Translations under genes and position numbers: made by a program
Source of the DNA: Clostridium_AD sp937920395
GTDB taxonomy: Bacteria; Bacillota; Clostridia; Clostridiales; Clostridiaceae
Direction of reading: 5' to 3'
Length of the DNA: 64,000 bases
NCBI GenBank assembly: GCA_052274345.1
Contig: DAVZGP010000003.1
Span: forward strand, 1-64,000
Notes under the pieces: model-generated
The model's database searches: none
Told to the model about the DNA's origin: nothing
Seen by the model: only the letters and a program-made list of their open reading frames with translations
In this document: in pieces, positions 7,926-17,254 of the stretch
Layout of the letters: each line of letters opens with the position of its first letter
How positions within the stretch are numbered: the first letter of the stretch is position 1

Positions 7926-9911
7926 CTATTGTATTCTTTTAAACTTTTTTTCTAATTCATTAAGTGTAATTTTTATTATTGTAGGTCTTCCATGTGGACA
8001 AGTAAAAGGTTCATCAATGTATCTTAAATCATTAATTAATTTATTCATTTCTAAATCTGATAACAGATTATTAGCTTTTACCGCTGCTTTACATGCAAGT
8101 GTTGCTATACGTGTATATTTGATTTGTATAGTTTCACCACTACCCATATTTTTAAGGTTATCTAATATCTCATTAAAAAGATCTTTAATATCTGGTTTGC
8201 CAAGGATTATAGGAACTTCCTTTATACTAATAGTATTTTCACCAAACTCAATAATATTAAAACCAGTATTATTAAACACAGTTATATTTTCACTATAGTA
8301 AGCATAATCATCCACGCTTAGTTCTATTACTGTTGGTACTAATAAAATTTGAGATACCACCTGCGCGTTTTTAATTTCTTTTTTATATTTCTCGAATAAC
8401 ACCTTTTCATGAGCTGCATGTTGGTCAATTAGGTAAAGTTCATTGTATGCCTCACCAATTATATAAGTTTTATTAAATTGTCCTATAATTCGAAGTTCTG
8501 GGAACTTTGAAATTTTAGGAGCTTCATTTGGTGATGTGATTTCACCTGTCTCATTATTTATACTGACATTCTCTTTGAAATTTTCACTTGTGCTCTGCAA
8601 TTCTCTAGTGTCCCCTTTAAGTTCACTCTTTGAATTACTTGTAACTTTTGGAAAGCTTGAATGTGCATATGAAGACTCCATAAAATTATCTGCTTGATTT
8701 TCATTGTCTTGTCTTTTATATTTAAAATCAATTGGAATTTGAATACTCTTTTCCAATTCTTCTTTGACTTTTTCATCTATAATTGTTCTGTTAAAATCAT
8801 AAACATCTTTTTTTATGGTATTTTTTTCAACTTCGTATCCACTATTATTTTCATTCTCATTTCTTTTTTCATTGCCATTATTATTTTTTTTATCATCATC
8901 AGCTGTAACATCAAAATTACCTCTTAAACTATCGCCAATTGCAGTATGGACTGCATCAAAAACAAACTTAAATATTGCTTTATCTTCCTGAAATTTAATT
9001 TCAGTTTTTTGAGGATGAACATTGATATCTATATACTCTGGGAAAATGTCTAAAAATATAACAAAAAACGGAAATTTATTAATAGTTAAAAAAGATTTAA
9101 AAGCATTTTCCACGGCAGCAGTTATTAAGCCACTTTTAATATACCTTTTGTTAACAAAAATACTTTGCCTGTTACGGCTTCCACGACTTATCTGAGCATT
9201 ACCAATATATCCATGTACGGACATTACGTCATTATACTTTTCAAAACTTGTAATATTTTCTGCAACCTCTTTGCCGTATATGTATCTAATAGTGTCACGA
9301 GGCTCCGTAGAACTAAATGTAGAAAACACCTTTTTATCATTATTTGATAATTTAAAAGAAATTTCATTATTAGCGAGTGCTAGTCTTCCTAAAATATCCG
9401 ATATTAAAGCAGATTCCCTTTGTGGTGACTTTAGAAATTTTTGTCTTGCTGGTACGTTAAAGAATAAATCCTTAACTTCTATTGTTGTTCCAACATTACA
9501 TCCAACTTCTTTAACGTATAGTATATCACTTGATGACTGCGATATTTCCATACCAAAAGGTGATTCTTTAGTTCTACTATTTAACAACGTGCGAGATACT
9601 GAAGCTATACTAGGTAATGCTTCACCCCTAAACCCTAATGAATGTATTTTATATATATCTTCAACATTTTTTATTTTACTAGTAGCATGAGGTAAAAAAG
9701 CTTTTTCTATATCATCTACATGAATACCTGATCCATCATCAATTACCTTTATGTTTTTTTGACCACCATCTGATATTTCTATTGTAATATTTTTAGCACC
9801 TGCGTCTATACTATTTTCAACCAATTCCTTTACTACAGATGATGGCCTTTCTACAACCTCACCTGCGGCAATTTTATTTGAAGTTTCAACTTCTAATACA
9901 TTAATTCTCAT
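7926..9911 (-). CDS. mutL: DNA mismatch repair protein MutL
   Basis: GHKL ATPase and endonuclease that links MutS recognition to strand cleavage. The N-terminal ATPase motifs are intact: ENSIDAGA (about 32), DDGSGI, ATSKI and GFRGEALPS (about 93). A low-complexity Asn/Lys/Glu-rich linker occupies about 335-455. The C-terminal dimerisation domain carries the endonuclease metal motif DQHAAHEKVLFE near residue 493, ACKAAVKA and CPHGRP near 636. This is therefore the nicking type of MutL found where MutH is absent. 661 residues. The start is immediately clear from the conserved MRINVL. Confidence 0.96.
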   Translation of the reverse strand: MRINVLEVETSNKIAAGEVVERPSSVVKELVENSIDAGAKNITIEISDGGQKNIKVIDDGSGIHVDDIEKAFLPHATSKIKNVEDIYKIHSLGFRGEALPSIASVSRTLLNSRTKESPFGMEISQSSSDILYVKEVGCNVGTTIEVKDLFFNVPARQKFLKSPQRESALISDILGRLALANNEISFKLSNNDKKVFSTFSSTEPRDTIRYIYGKEVAENITSFEKYNDVMSVHGYIGNAQISRGSRNRQSIFVNKRYIKSGLITAAVENAFKSFLTINKFPFFVIFLDIFPEYIDINVHPQKTEIKFQEDKAIFKFVFDAVHTAIGDSLRGNFDVTADDDKKNNNGNEKRNENENNSGYEVEKNTIKKDVYDFNRTIIDEKVKEELEKSIQIPIDFKYKRQDNENQADNFMESSYAHSSFPKVTSNSKSELKGDTRELQSTSENFKENVSINNETGEITSPNEAPKISKFPELRIIGQFNKTYIIGEAYNELYLIDQHAAHEKVLFEKYKKEIKNAQVVSQILLVPTVIELSVDDYAYYSENITVFNNTGFNIIEFGENTISIKEVPIILGKPDIKDLFNEILDNLKNMGSGETIQIKYTRIATLACKAAVKANNLLSDLEMNKLINDLRYIDEPFTCPHGRPTIIKITLNELEKKFKRIQ

Positions 9912-9975
9912 AAGACCTCACATCCTTTGCTATTTTTATAATAACTCAGACATCATGGTAGCAACTTTATTATCA

Positions 9976-12678
9976 TTATAACAGCTTTGCCCTATTAACT
10001 AACTCATATAATTTATTAAAACCATCCATAGGTGTTAGATTAAGAATATTTATATTTTTAATTTCTTTTAATATATTATCCTTTTCTATATCTGTAAAGC
10101 TTATCTGAGTAGCATCATCCTGCACTATATCAGCTTCATAAGTAACAGCTGCTTCTTTTTCCACTATATTTTCCTCATTAATTTTTTCAGTAGCTTTTCT
10201 ATCAGTTTTGCTAGAGTGTTCTATTTTTTCAGTTTTCTTATTAATAAAGTTAATCTCAGTACTAGCATTGTTTTTTTCTAATGATATTAAGATTTCATTT
10301 GCCCTATTTATTACATCTTTCGGCAACCCCGCAAGTTTTGCTACCTCAATACCATAGGACTCATCAGCTCCACCAGGTACAATCTTCCTTAGAAATACAA
10401 TTTCATTTTCTATTTTTTTCACGGCAACAGAATAATTTTTAACACCATTAATTATTCCTTCTAGTTTTGTTAACTCGTGATAATGAGTAGCAAATAATGT
10501 TTTACTTCTTAAATTAGTATTTTTACAGATATACTCAATTACTGACCAAGCTATACTTAATCCATCATAAGTACTTGTACCTCTACCTACCTCATCGAGT
10601 AAAACTAAACTTTTATTAGTTGCATTTTTTAGTATATTAGATACTTCCCACATCTCTACCATAAATGTACTTTTACCTGCAGCAAGATCGTCAGATGCTC
10701 CTATTCTTGTAAAGATTTTATCACAAATGGATATATCTGCTGACATGCAAGGAACAAAACTTCCCATTTGAGCCATAATAGTTATTAAAGCTACTTGGCG
10801 CATATATGTTGATTTACCTGCCATATTAGGCCCTGTTATTAACAGTAATTGGTTATCTTTTTCATCCATATATGTATCATTTTCAATGAATGTATTCGTA
10901 GGCATCATTTTCTCAACTACTGGGTGCCTTCCACCTATTATATTTAAAATGCCCTTTTTATTTATCTTAGGCCTCGTATAATTATTTTCTAGAGCAATTG
11001 TAGCAAGTGAGCTTAAACAATCTATTTCTGATATTAGCTTCGCTGAGTTTTTCATTCTTTCTATATGCTTTTCAACTTCTTCTCTTATACCTGTAAATAT
11101 ATCATATTCGATATTCACTAATTTATCTTGTGCACCTAAAATTTTATCTTCCATATCCTTAAGTTCGGGAGTAATATATCTTTCTGCATTAGATAAAGTC
11201 TGTTTTCTTATATATCTACCCTCTGGAATCGATGGAATATTTAATTTGGTTACTTCAATATAATAACCAAATACTCTGTTATACCCAACTTTTAATGATT
11301 TTATTCCAGTTATTCTTTTTTCGTCACTCTCTAGAGTAGCAATCCATTCTTTACCATGAGCCTTAGCACGCCTTAACTCATCTATTTCGCTATTAAAACC
11401 TTCTTTGATAATATTTCCTTCTTTAATGGAGATAGCTGGGCTATTTATAATAGCCTTCTCTAATATATTATGTATATCCTTTAGGTCATCCAATTCTAAA
11501 TATATCTTTTTCATTAATTTACTGTTTAACACCGATATAATTGATTTTACTTTTGGTATTTTTTCTATAGAGTTTTTAAGAGAAATTAATTCTTTAGCAT
11601 TAACGTTCTTTGAAGAAATTTTTCCAACTAACCTTTCTATATCATATATATCAACAAGCACATCTTTTAAATCTTCATGTGAAGTTGTTTTATTTTTAAT
11701 TTCTTCTACGGCCTCTAATCTTTCATCTATCGACTTCTTGTTTATTAAAGGCTGATCTAACCATTTACGTAGTCTTCTAGCTCCCATAGCAGTATTAGTT
11801 CTATCTAGCACCCATAATAAAGAACCTTTCTTAGTTTTATCTCTTAAAGTTTCTGTGAGTTCCAAGTTTCTCCTAGAATTAGCGTCTAAACTTACATAAT
11901 CTAAAATATCATAATATTCTATAGTATCTATATGAGAAAGAGAATTTTTTTGTGTATCTATAATATAACTAAGTAGTCCTGAAATACTACTTAGTAAAGT
12001 TTGCGAAAAGGTTTTTTCACTGTAATTATGAAACTGATTTTTTATTAAATTATCATTTTTCATTATAAAAAAATCATTAGGGTATGCAGAATATGATACA
12101 TTAAATCTCTCTTTAATAACCTTTAGTATTTCATCAGGAATATCTTCTGAGACAATAATTTCTTTTGGTGTAAACTTTGAAATTTCATCTAATATGGTAA
12201 CAATGTTAAGTTTTGTTTCAGTGCAAGTGAATTCACCAGTTGATACGTCACAAAAACATAATCCGCAAAACATGGTATCATTATTAATGTATATGCTCAT
12301 AATATAATTATTCTTAGTTTCTTCTAAAAAGCCTGAATCTGTATAAGTTCCTGGAGTAATTATTTTAATGATTTCTCTTTTAACGATGCCCTTAGCCAGT
12401 GCGGGGTCTTCAACTTGTTCACATATAGCAACCTTATACCCTTTTGCAATAAGCCTTCCTACATAGATGTTTGCTGCATGATGTGGTATTCCACACATAG
12501 GTGCTCTTTTTTCAAGTCCACAGTCACGTCCTGTAAGCACGAGCTCGAGTTCTTTTGCTGCAAGCTCTGCATCATCAAAAAACATTTCATAAAAATCACC
12601 TAATCTAAAAAATAAAATGCAGTCCTTGCATGTTTCTTTTACCTCAAAATATTGTATCATCATTGGAGTTAATGCCAT
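9976..12678 (-). CDS. mutS: DNA mismatch repair protein MutS
   Basis: Recognises mismatches and small loops and signals through ATP. Domain I holds the mismatch wedge FYEMF in LGDFYEMFFDD. The C-terminal ATPase has Walker A GPNMAGKST (about 616-624), Walker B with LLDEVGRGTSTYDG, and the helix-turn-helix dimer region. A Lys/Glu-rich tail before the C-terminus makes it 900 residues, slightly longer than average. Two in-frame ATG codons exist. ATG 12684 touches the AAGGGGA ribosome site, so ATG 12678, 6 bases after it, is preferred. It lies 64 bases upstream of mutL and 101 bases downstream of miaB, in one probable operon. Confidence 0.96.
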   Translation of the reverse strand: MALTPMMIQYFEVKETCKDCILFFRLGDFYEMFFDDAELAAKELELVLTGRDCGLEKRAPMCGIPHHAANIYVGRLIAKGYKVAICEQVEDPALAKGIVKREIIKIITPGTYTDSGFLEETKNNYIMSIYINNDTMFCGLCFCDVSTGEFTCTETKLNIVTILDEISKFTPKEIIVSEDIPDEILKVIKERFNVSYSAYPNDFFIMKNDNLIKNQFHNYSEKTFSQTLLSSISGLLSYIIDTQKNSLSHIDTIEYYDILDYVSLDANSRRNLELTETLRDKTKKGSLLWVLDRTNTAMGARRLRKWLDQPLINKKSIDERLEAVEEIKNKTTSHEDLKDVLVDIYDIERLVGKISSKNVNAKELISLKNSIEKIPKVKSIISVLNSKLMKKIYLELDDLKDIHNILEKAIINSPAISIKEGNIIKEGFNSEIDELRRAKAHGKEWIATLESDEKRITGIKSLKVGYNRVFGYYIEVTKLNIPSIPEGRYIRKQTLSNAERYITPELKDMEDKILGAQDKLVNIEYDIFTGIREEVEKHIERMKNSAKLISEIDCLSSLATIALENNYTRPKINKKGILNIIGGRHPVVEKMMPTNTFIENDTYMDEKDNQLLLITGPNMAGKSTYMRQVALITIMAQMGSFVPCMSADISICDKIFTRIGASDDLAAGKSTFMVEMWEVSNILKNATNKSLVLLDEVGRGTSTYDGLSIAWSVIEYICKNTNLRSKTLFATHYHELTKLEGIINGVKNYSVAVKKIENEIVFLRKIVPGGADESYGIEVAKLAGLPKDVINRANEILISLEKNNASTEINFINKKTEKIEHSSKTDRKATEKINEENIVEKEAAVTYEADIVQDDATQISFTDIEKDNILKEIKNINILNLTPMDGFNKLYELVNRAKLL

Positions 12679-12699
12679 TGCCATTCCCCTTTGTTTTCC

Positions 12700-12758
12700 T
12701 CTGCAATTATATAAATTGACTTACGCACATAAATGTATGCTTCATAAATAATTGCAGA
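12700..12758 (-). repeat. Inverted repeat between miaB and mutS
   Basis: Perfect 11-base arms (12700-12710 and 12748-12758, TCTGCAATTAT type) flank 37 bases that can pair weakly within. There is no T-tract, so it is unlikely to be a strong terminator. It could act as an mRNA processing or stability element in the miaB-mutS transcript. Confidence 0.45.
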
Positions 12759-12779
12759 ACTTAAATTAGTTGCTGTAAT

Positions 12780-14105
12780 TTATATTTCTTCACCAAAAAG
12801 TGAAAAAGAATGTGAATCTGTTATTAAAACTGATACAAGATCTCCGGCAACATTACCATTTCCCTCAAAGTTAACTACTTTACCATTTCTAGTTCTCCCA
12901 GTTAATTTACTTGCATCTTTTTTACTATAACCCTCGACTAGTACCTCTACAATTTTCCCTACACATGCTTTGTTTTTTTCTGCACAATTTCTATTAACAA
13001 CTTCTACTAATCTATTAAACCTCTCATGTTTAACATCCTCTGGTACTTGTTCTAGCATTTCATCTGCTGGAGTTCCTTTTCTTTTAGAATAGAGGTATGT
13101 AAATGCTAAATTAAATTTAACCTCTTCCATTAGACTTAGGGTCTCTGCAAAATCTTCCTCAGTTTCTCCTGGAAATCCAACGATTATATCAGTAGTTATT
13201 CCTACATTAGGTATTGTATTTCTAATGTTTTTTACTAACTCCAAATATTGCTCTCTATCATAATGTCTATTCATTTTATTTAAAAGATTAGATGAACCTG
13301 ATTGCACTGGTAAATGAACGTGTTCACAAATCTTATCACTCTCTGCAATAACTTCTATTACTTCATTAGATAAATCTTTTGGATGAGATGTCATAAATCT
13401 TAATCTCTCAAGATTTTCAATTTTATTAATTTTACGAAGTAACTCAGCAAAATTTATTTCAGGTGTTAGTCCCTTCCCATAAGAGTTAACGTTTTGACCA
13501 AGTAAAGTTATTTCTTTATAACCTTGTCCAACCATATCTGTTATTTCATTAATAATATCTTCTGGATTTCGACTACGCTCACGACCTCTTACATAAGGTA
13601 CTATACAATAAGTACAAAAATTGTTGCAACCATACATAATAGTAACAAAACCTTTTAAAGTATTTTCCCTTTCTATTGGGATTCCTTCTATGATATTTTC
13701 TTCTTTGTCCCAAATTTCAACTATAGATGATTCTCCGTTTTGTATTCTTTTTAAATACTCAGGAAATTTATATGCATTATGTGTCCCAATAATAATATCT
13801 ACAAATGGAAATTTAGTAATTATATGTTTTGCCATACCTTCTTGCTGCATCATACATCCAATAACAGCAATTATAAGTTTTGGGTTCTCTTTTTTCATTG
13901 TTTTTAAAGCTCCAATATTCCCATCAACCTTTTGTTCTGCGTTCTCCCTAACACAACAAGTATTAAAGATAATTATATCAGCCGAACCTTTATCTAACGT
14001 TTTTTTATATCCCTGTGGTATTAGCATGCCGGATAATTTCTCTGAATCTTCCTCATTCATTTGGCAGCCCCATGTTTCTATATAGTATTTAATAGTTTCA
14101 TTCAT
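12780..14105 (-). CDS. miaB: tRNA-2-methylthio-N6-dimethylallyladenosine synthase
   Basis: Radical SAM methylthiotransferase that converts i6A37 to ms2i6A37. The N-terminal domain carries three cluster cysteines, in TWGCQMN, NTCCVREN and IGCMMQ. The radical SAM motif CNNFCTYC is near residue 155, with the family context YVRGRERSR. A C-terminal TRAM domain (about 375-438) binds tRNA. 441 residues is standard. ATG 14105 has AAGGAGA 8 bases upstream. It is the first gene of the run miaB-mutS-mutL-miaA-hfq; its promoter should lie in the AT-rich 14106-14395 region. Confidence 0.95.
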   Translation of the reverse strand: MNETIKYYIETWGCQMNEEDSEKLSGMLIPQGYKKTLDKGSADIIIFNTCCVRENAEQKVDGNIGALKTMKKENPKLIIAVIGCMMQQEGMAKHIITKFPFVDIIIGTHNAYKFPEYLKRIQNGESSIVEIWDKEENIIEGIPIERENTLKGFVTIMYGCNNFCTYCIVPYVRGRERSRNPEDIINEITDMVGQGYKEITLLGQNVNSYGKGLTPEINFAELLRKINKIENLERLRFMTSHPKDLSNEVIEVIAESDKICEHVHLPVQSGSSNLLNKMNRHYDREQYLELVKNIRNTIPNVGITTDIIVGFPGETEEDFAETLSLMEEVKFNLAFTYLYSKRKGTPADEMLEQVPEDVKHERFNRLVEVVNRNCAEKNKACVGKIVEVLVEGYSKKDASKLTGRTRNGKVVNFEGNGNVAGDLVSVLITDSHSFSLFGEEI

Positions 14106-14395
14106 TAGTTCATTCTCCTTTATAAAAAAATATCACTATCTATCATTATATATAATTTATAAGCTTTTTTAAAGTCATTTTTGCTAATTGAATATAATTA
14201 ATAAAAAATTTATTATAATTTAAATTTATGAATAAATCAGAATATAATATTAATTGATGATTGTGTGTTATAATATACCAAATAATCTACATATCGTAGT
14301 GTGTTTTTTATTATATAAATCTCTCTAATACTTGAGTTTCTTTTTTTAATAAATTTCTACTTTTAGGATAACCTACTTAAAAGGAGTGATTTATT
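14106..14395. other. AT-rich divergent intergenic region
   Basis: About 290 bases between miaB (minus) and the small plus-strand gene. It is very AT-rich with several TATAAT-like hexamers, for example 14269-14274 on the plus strand, but no well-spaced -35 box was found for either direction. It must hold the promoter for the miaB block and probably that for the small plus-strand gene. No further gene seen. Confidence 0.4.
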
Positions 14396-14557
14396 ATGTA
14401 TGATGCAAAAAAAGAAGAGAATATTAGAGATAGGCAACTACAATGTAATTGTATAGGAGATAGAAGTTATTTTTCAATGTGTACTCATAATAATAATATG
14501 GTAGATATAAAAGTAGACTCTTCACCTGTAGAAATTATTGTAAAAGAGTTTAGTTAG
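14396..14557 (+). CDS. Small unknown protein, 53 residues
   Basis: A short ORF with a very good ribosome site (AAAAGGAG, 9 bases before the ATG). The protein starts MYDAKKEEN, has a Cys-Asn-Cys motif at residues 17-19 and one more Cys near residue 29, then a short acidic C-terminus. No signal peptide or membrane segment. It ends 32 bases before the aminotransferase start, so the two are probably co-transcribed. I do not recognise the family. The CxC pair could bind a metal, but that is a guess; the coding call rests on the ribosome site and position. Confidence 0.6.
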   Translation: MYDAKKEENIRDRQLQCNCIGDRSYFSMCTHNNNMVDIKVDSSPVEIIVKEFS

Positions 14558-14589
14558 TTTTTAAATTTGGGTTGGGGGGAAATATTATT

Positions 14590-15786
14590 ATGAACTTATC
14601 TAATAGACTGGAATCAATGCAATTTTCAACAATTCGTAAACTAGCACCTTATGCCGAAGAGGCAAAAAAAAGAGGAGTTAGTGTATATCATCTTAACATA
14701 GGTCAACCTGATATACACACTCCTTCTACATTTATGGAAGGAATCAATAACTTCAAAGACAAAGTTCTTAGGTATGAAAATTCTCAAGGAATGGATCAAT
14801 TAATTGAAAGCTTTATTAAGTATTATTTAGAGTGGAATATAGAACTGTCTAAAAGTGAAATACTAGTAACTAATGGTGGTTCTGAAGCTATTCTTTTCGC
14901 TTTCATGGCTATTTGTGACCCAGGTGACGAAATTATAATTCCAGAACCATTTTATACAAATTACAATGGGCTTGCCGATTTAGCTTCAGTTAAAGTTGTT
15001 CCATTTATAACCAAAGCTGAAGAGGGTTTTCATTTGCCTAGCAAAGAAGAGATTACAAGTAGGATTACAAAGAAAACTAGAGCAATAATGGTATCAAATC
15101 CTGGAAATCCTACGGGGGTAGTATATACTCATGAAGAAGTAAGAATGCTTGCAGATATTGTTAAAGAAAATGATATATTCTTAATTTCTGATGAAGTATA
15201 TAGAGAATTTGTTTATGATGATCTAAAATATACTTCCGCTTTATACATGAAAGATATTGAAGATAAAGTAATACTGATTGATAGTATATCTAAGCGTTAT
15301 AGTGCTTGTGGTGCTAGAATTGGTTTAGTTGCATCAAAAAACGAATATCTTATGGCTCAGATGCTTAAGTTAGGTCAATCTAGACTTTGTGTTCCAGTTA
15401 TAGAGCAAGTAGCTGCTGCTAACTTGATTAATACTCCTAAATCATATTTTATAGAGGTAAAAAAAGAGTACGAAGAAAGAAGAAATATCTTATATAAATA
15501 TTTATTAAAAATACCAGGTATTGTTTGTGAGAAACCAGCTGGAGCATTTTATATAGTGGCCAAGCTTCCTATAAAAAGTGCTGAAGATTTTGCTAAATGG
15601 CTATTAACAGATTTTAATTATAATAGTAAGACCATTATGGTTGCACCTGCACAAGGTTTCTATGCGACGAAGGGGCTTGGAGTAAACGAAATTAGATTAT
15701 CATATTGCTTAAATACTACTGCTTTAAAAGATGCAATGGAAATTTTGGGTATAGCAATCAAAAAATACGTTAAATTAAACAAATAA
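14590..15786 (+). CDS. Class I/II PLP-dependent aminotransferase
   Basis: A 398-residue fold-type I aminotransferase of the aspartate aminotransferase group. Visible are the cofactor-binding NGGSEAI (about 99), NPGNPTG (about 173), SDEVYREFVYD (about 204) and the PLP lysine in SISKRYSACG (near 240), followed by the substrate-binding RLSYC near the C-terminus. Substrate cannot be fixed from sequence: aspartate, aromatic and other amino acids are possible. The nearby aromatic operon would need an aromatic aminotransferase, and this gene is the closest candidate, but it lies on the other strand. A TTG at 14572 overlaps the GGGGGGA ribosome site; ATG 14590 is preferred. Confidence 0.9.
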   Translation: MNLSNRLESMQFSTIRKLAPYAEEAKKRGVSVYHLNIGQPDIHTPSTFMEGINNFKDKVLRYENSQGMDQLIESFIKYYLEWNIELSKSEILVTNGGSEAILFAFMAICDPGDEIIIPEPFYTNYNGLADLASVKVVPFITKAEEGFHLPSKEEITSRITKKTRAIMVSNPGNPTGVVYTHEEVRMLADIVKENDIFLISDEVYREFVYDDLKYTSALYMKDIEDKVILIDSISKRYSACGARIGLVASKNEYLMAQMLKLGQSRLCVPVIEQVAAANLINTPKSYFIEVKKEYEERRNILYKYLLKIPGIVCEKPAGAFYIVAKLPIKSAEDFAKWLLTDFNYNSKTIMVAPAQGFYATKGLGVNEIRLSYCLNTTALKDAMEILGIAIKKYVKLNK

Positions 15787-15819
15787 TTAAAATATAAAAA
15801 TAATATTAAAAAGCAAAGA

Positions 15820-15855
15820 AATGACTTCTGTATTATATACAGGAGTCATTTTTGA
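15820..15855 (+). terminator. Terminator after the aminotransferase gene
   Basis: A perfect 14-base inverted repeat (15820-15833 and 15837-15850) ends in a T-run on the plus strand (15849-15853). It lies between the convergent aminotransferase and aroK genes and may also slow transcription coming from the aro side. Confidence 0.85.
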
Positions 15856-15895
15856 TAACCATTCTTATAAGTACCATTATAAGAAATCTACTTTT

Positions 15896-16396
15896 TTATT
15901 TACTAATTCTCTTATATATTTGTATAATATTTTTTACTACATCATCAATTACACTAATATTCATTACCTCATGATCACAATATTTTTTATACAATGGACC
16001 TCTCTCCTCAAACAACTTAGATATTCTACCGGGGTCCTTTGCAAGTAAAGGACGACTGGCAATATTGATATCAATTACTATATTTTCAATTGGACGGTTG
16101 ATATAAATAATTACACCATTTTTTTTTAGGTTTATAATATTTTCATACCTTTTAATTACCCCACCACCAGTTGAAATAACTACATTATGCTTTTTTGATA
16201 ATTTCCAAACAGCAATTGATTCTATATTTCTAAACTCATCCTCACCATATTTAAATATTTCAGTAATGGAGATACTTGTACTAGATTCAATAAAAGCATC
16301 TACATCTATACATTTCATATGTATTTTCTTTGCAAGTATTTCCCCAATTTCACTTTTACCACAACCAGGCATTCCAATCAAAACTATATTTTTCAT
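15896..16396 (-). CDS. aroK: Shikimate kinase
   Basis: Phosphorylates shikimate at O3 with ATP, the fifth step of the shikimate pathway. The P-loop GMPGCGKS is at residues 8-15. The shikimate-binding region shows DVDAFIE (Asp near 33), the Arg in EFRNIE (near 57) and STGGGVI (near 78); the lid region has RPLLAKDP. 166 residues is normal. ATG 16396 starts 3 bases after the aroE stop; the only nearby purine-rich site, GGAG, is about 15 bases away, so translation may be coupled to aroE. Last gene of the aro operon. Confidence 0.94.
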   Translation of the reverse strand: MKNIVLIGMPGCGKSEIGEILAKKIHMKCIDVDAFIESSTSISITEIFKYGEDEFRNIESIAVWKLSKKHNVVISTGGGVIKRYENIINLKKNGVIIYINRPIENIVIDINIASRPLLAKDPGRISKLFEERGPLYKKYCDHEVMNISVIDDVVKNIIQIYKRISK

Positions 16397-16399
16397 CGT

Positions 16400-17224
16400 C
16401 TAATTTTCTACTCCTCTACTTAACTCTTCATAAATTTCATCAATAATATTCTTTGATATTTCAATATTATTCCATATTTCCTGAGCACAGGTTGCCTGAC
16501 CAACAAGCATATATAAGCCATTAACTGATTTTAAACCAGCGGCTTTCGCATACTTAAGAAATAAAGTTTCTTTAGGATTATAGATCATATCAACGGCACT
16601 TGTAAATTTACCAATATATTTTTTTTCAATAGGTGAATTATCTAAGTTAGGATACATTCCAAGTGGTGTACAGTTTATCGCTATGTCATTGTCTTTAATC
16701 TCATTAATTTCATCATAAGAAATTAATCTGCAAGAATTAAAGCTACTATTTTCCTTAAGCTTTGATACATTTCTTGTCACTACAGTAATTTTACTTATTC
16801 CATTGTTTAGAAGGTAATTCACCATAGTAACTGCTACCCCGCCATTACCAAATATCGTTGCATTTTTATTTTTTACTTGTATATCATTTTTACTAAATAA
16901 CATTCCAATTCCAAAATAATCTGTATTATACCCAATAGTTTTACCGTTTTCAAACTTTATAGTATTTACAGCTCCTATTGCTTTAGCCTCGAAACTTATC
17001 TCATCAAGAAATTTCATAACGCTAATTTTATAAGGAATGGTAACATTAATCCCCATCGGTTTAATAATATTAAAACCACCCATAACTGCTTTAAGATCTT
17101 TTTTTTGTACTTCAAACAAATGATAATACCCCTTCATGCTTAATTTATTAAAGATCATTGAATGTATTTGTGGAGAAATACTATGTGTTAGTTTTTCTCC
17201 AAGCAGACCATATAACTCTGACAT
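16400..17224 (-). CDS. aroE: Shikimate dehydrogenase (NADP+)
   Basis: Reduces 3-dehydroshikimate to shikimate. The N-terminal substrate domain begins with LLGEKLTHSISPQIHS; the catalytic Lys lies in NVTIPYK (near 66), and its partner Asp in NTDYFG (near 102). The NADP-binding half has the glycine-rich GNGGVAVTMV (about 124). 274 residues. ATG 17224 is preceded by GAGGGGA. It lies 30 bases downstream of the restored end of pheA and directly before aroK, within the same operon. Confidence 0.95.
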   Translation of the reverse strand: MSELYGLLGEKLTHSISPQIHSMIFNKLSMKGYYHLFEVQKKDLKAVMGGFNIIKPMGINVTIPYKISVMKFLDEISFEAKAIGAVNTIKFENGKTIGYNTDYFGIGMLFSKNDIQVKNKNATIFGNGGVAVTMVNYLLNNGISKITVVTRNVSKLKENSSFNSCRLISYDEINEIKDNDIAINCTPLGMYPNLDNSPIEKKYIGKFTSAVDMIYNPKETLFLKYAKAAGLKSVNGLYMLVGQATCAQEIWNNIEISKNIIDEIYEELSRGVEN

Positions 17225-17254
17225 AACTTCCCCTCATTTCTTTAAAAATAATTA

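Noticed and set aside
8558..8776. 72-residue minus-strand frame inside mutL
   Set aside because: Lies within the low-complexity mutL linker in another frame. The mutL frame itself is continuous and has all family motifs.
13621..14085. 154-residue plus-strand frame opposite miaB
   Set aside because: Low-complexity hydrophobic translation with no ribosome site. It is an antisense shadow of the conserved miaB coding sequence.
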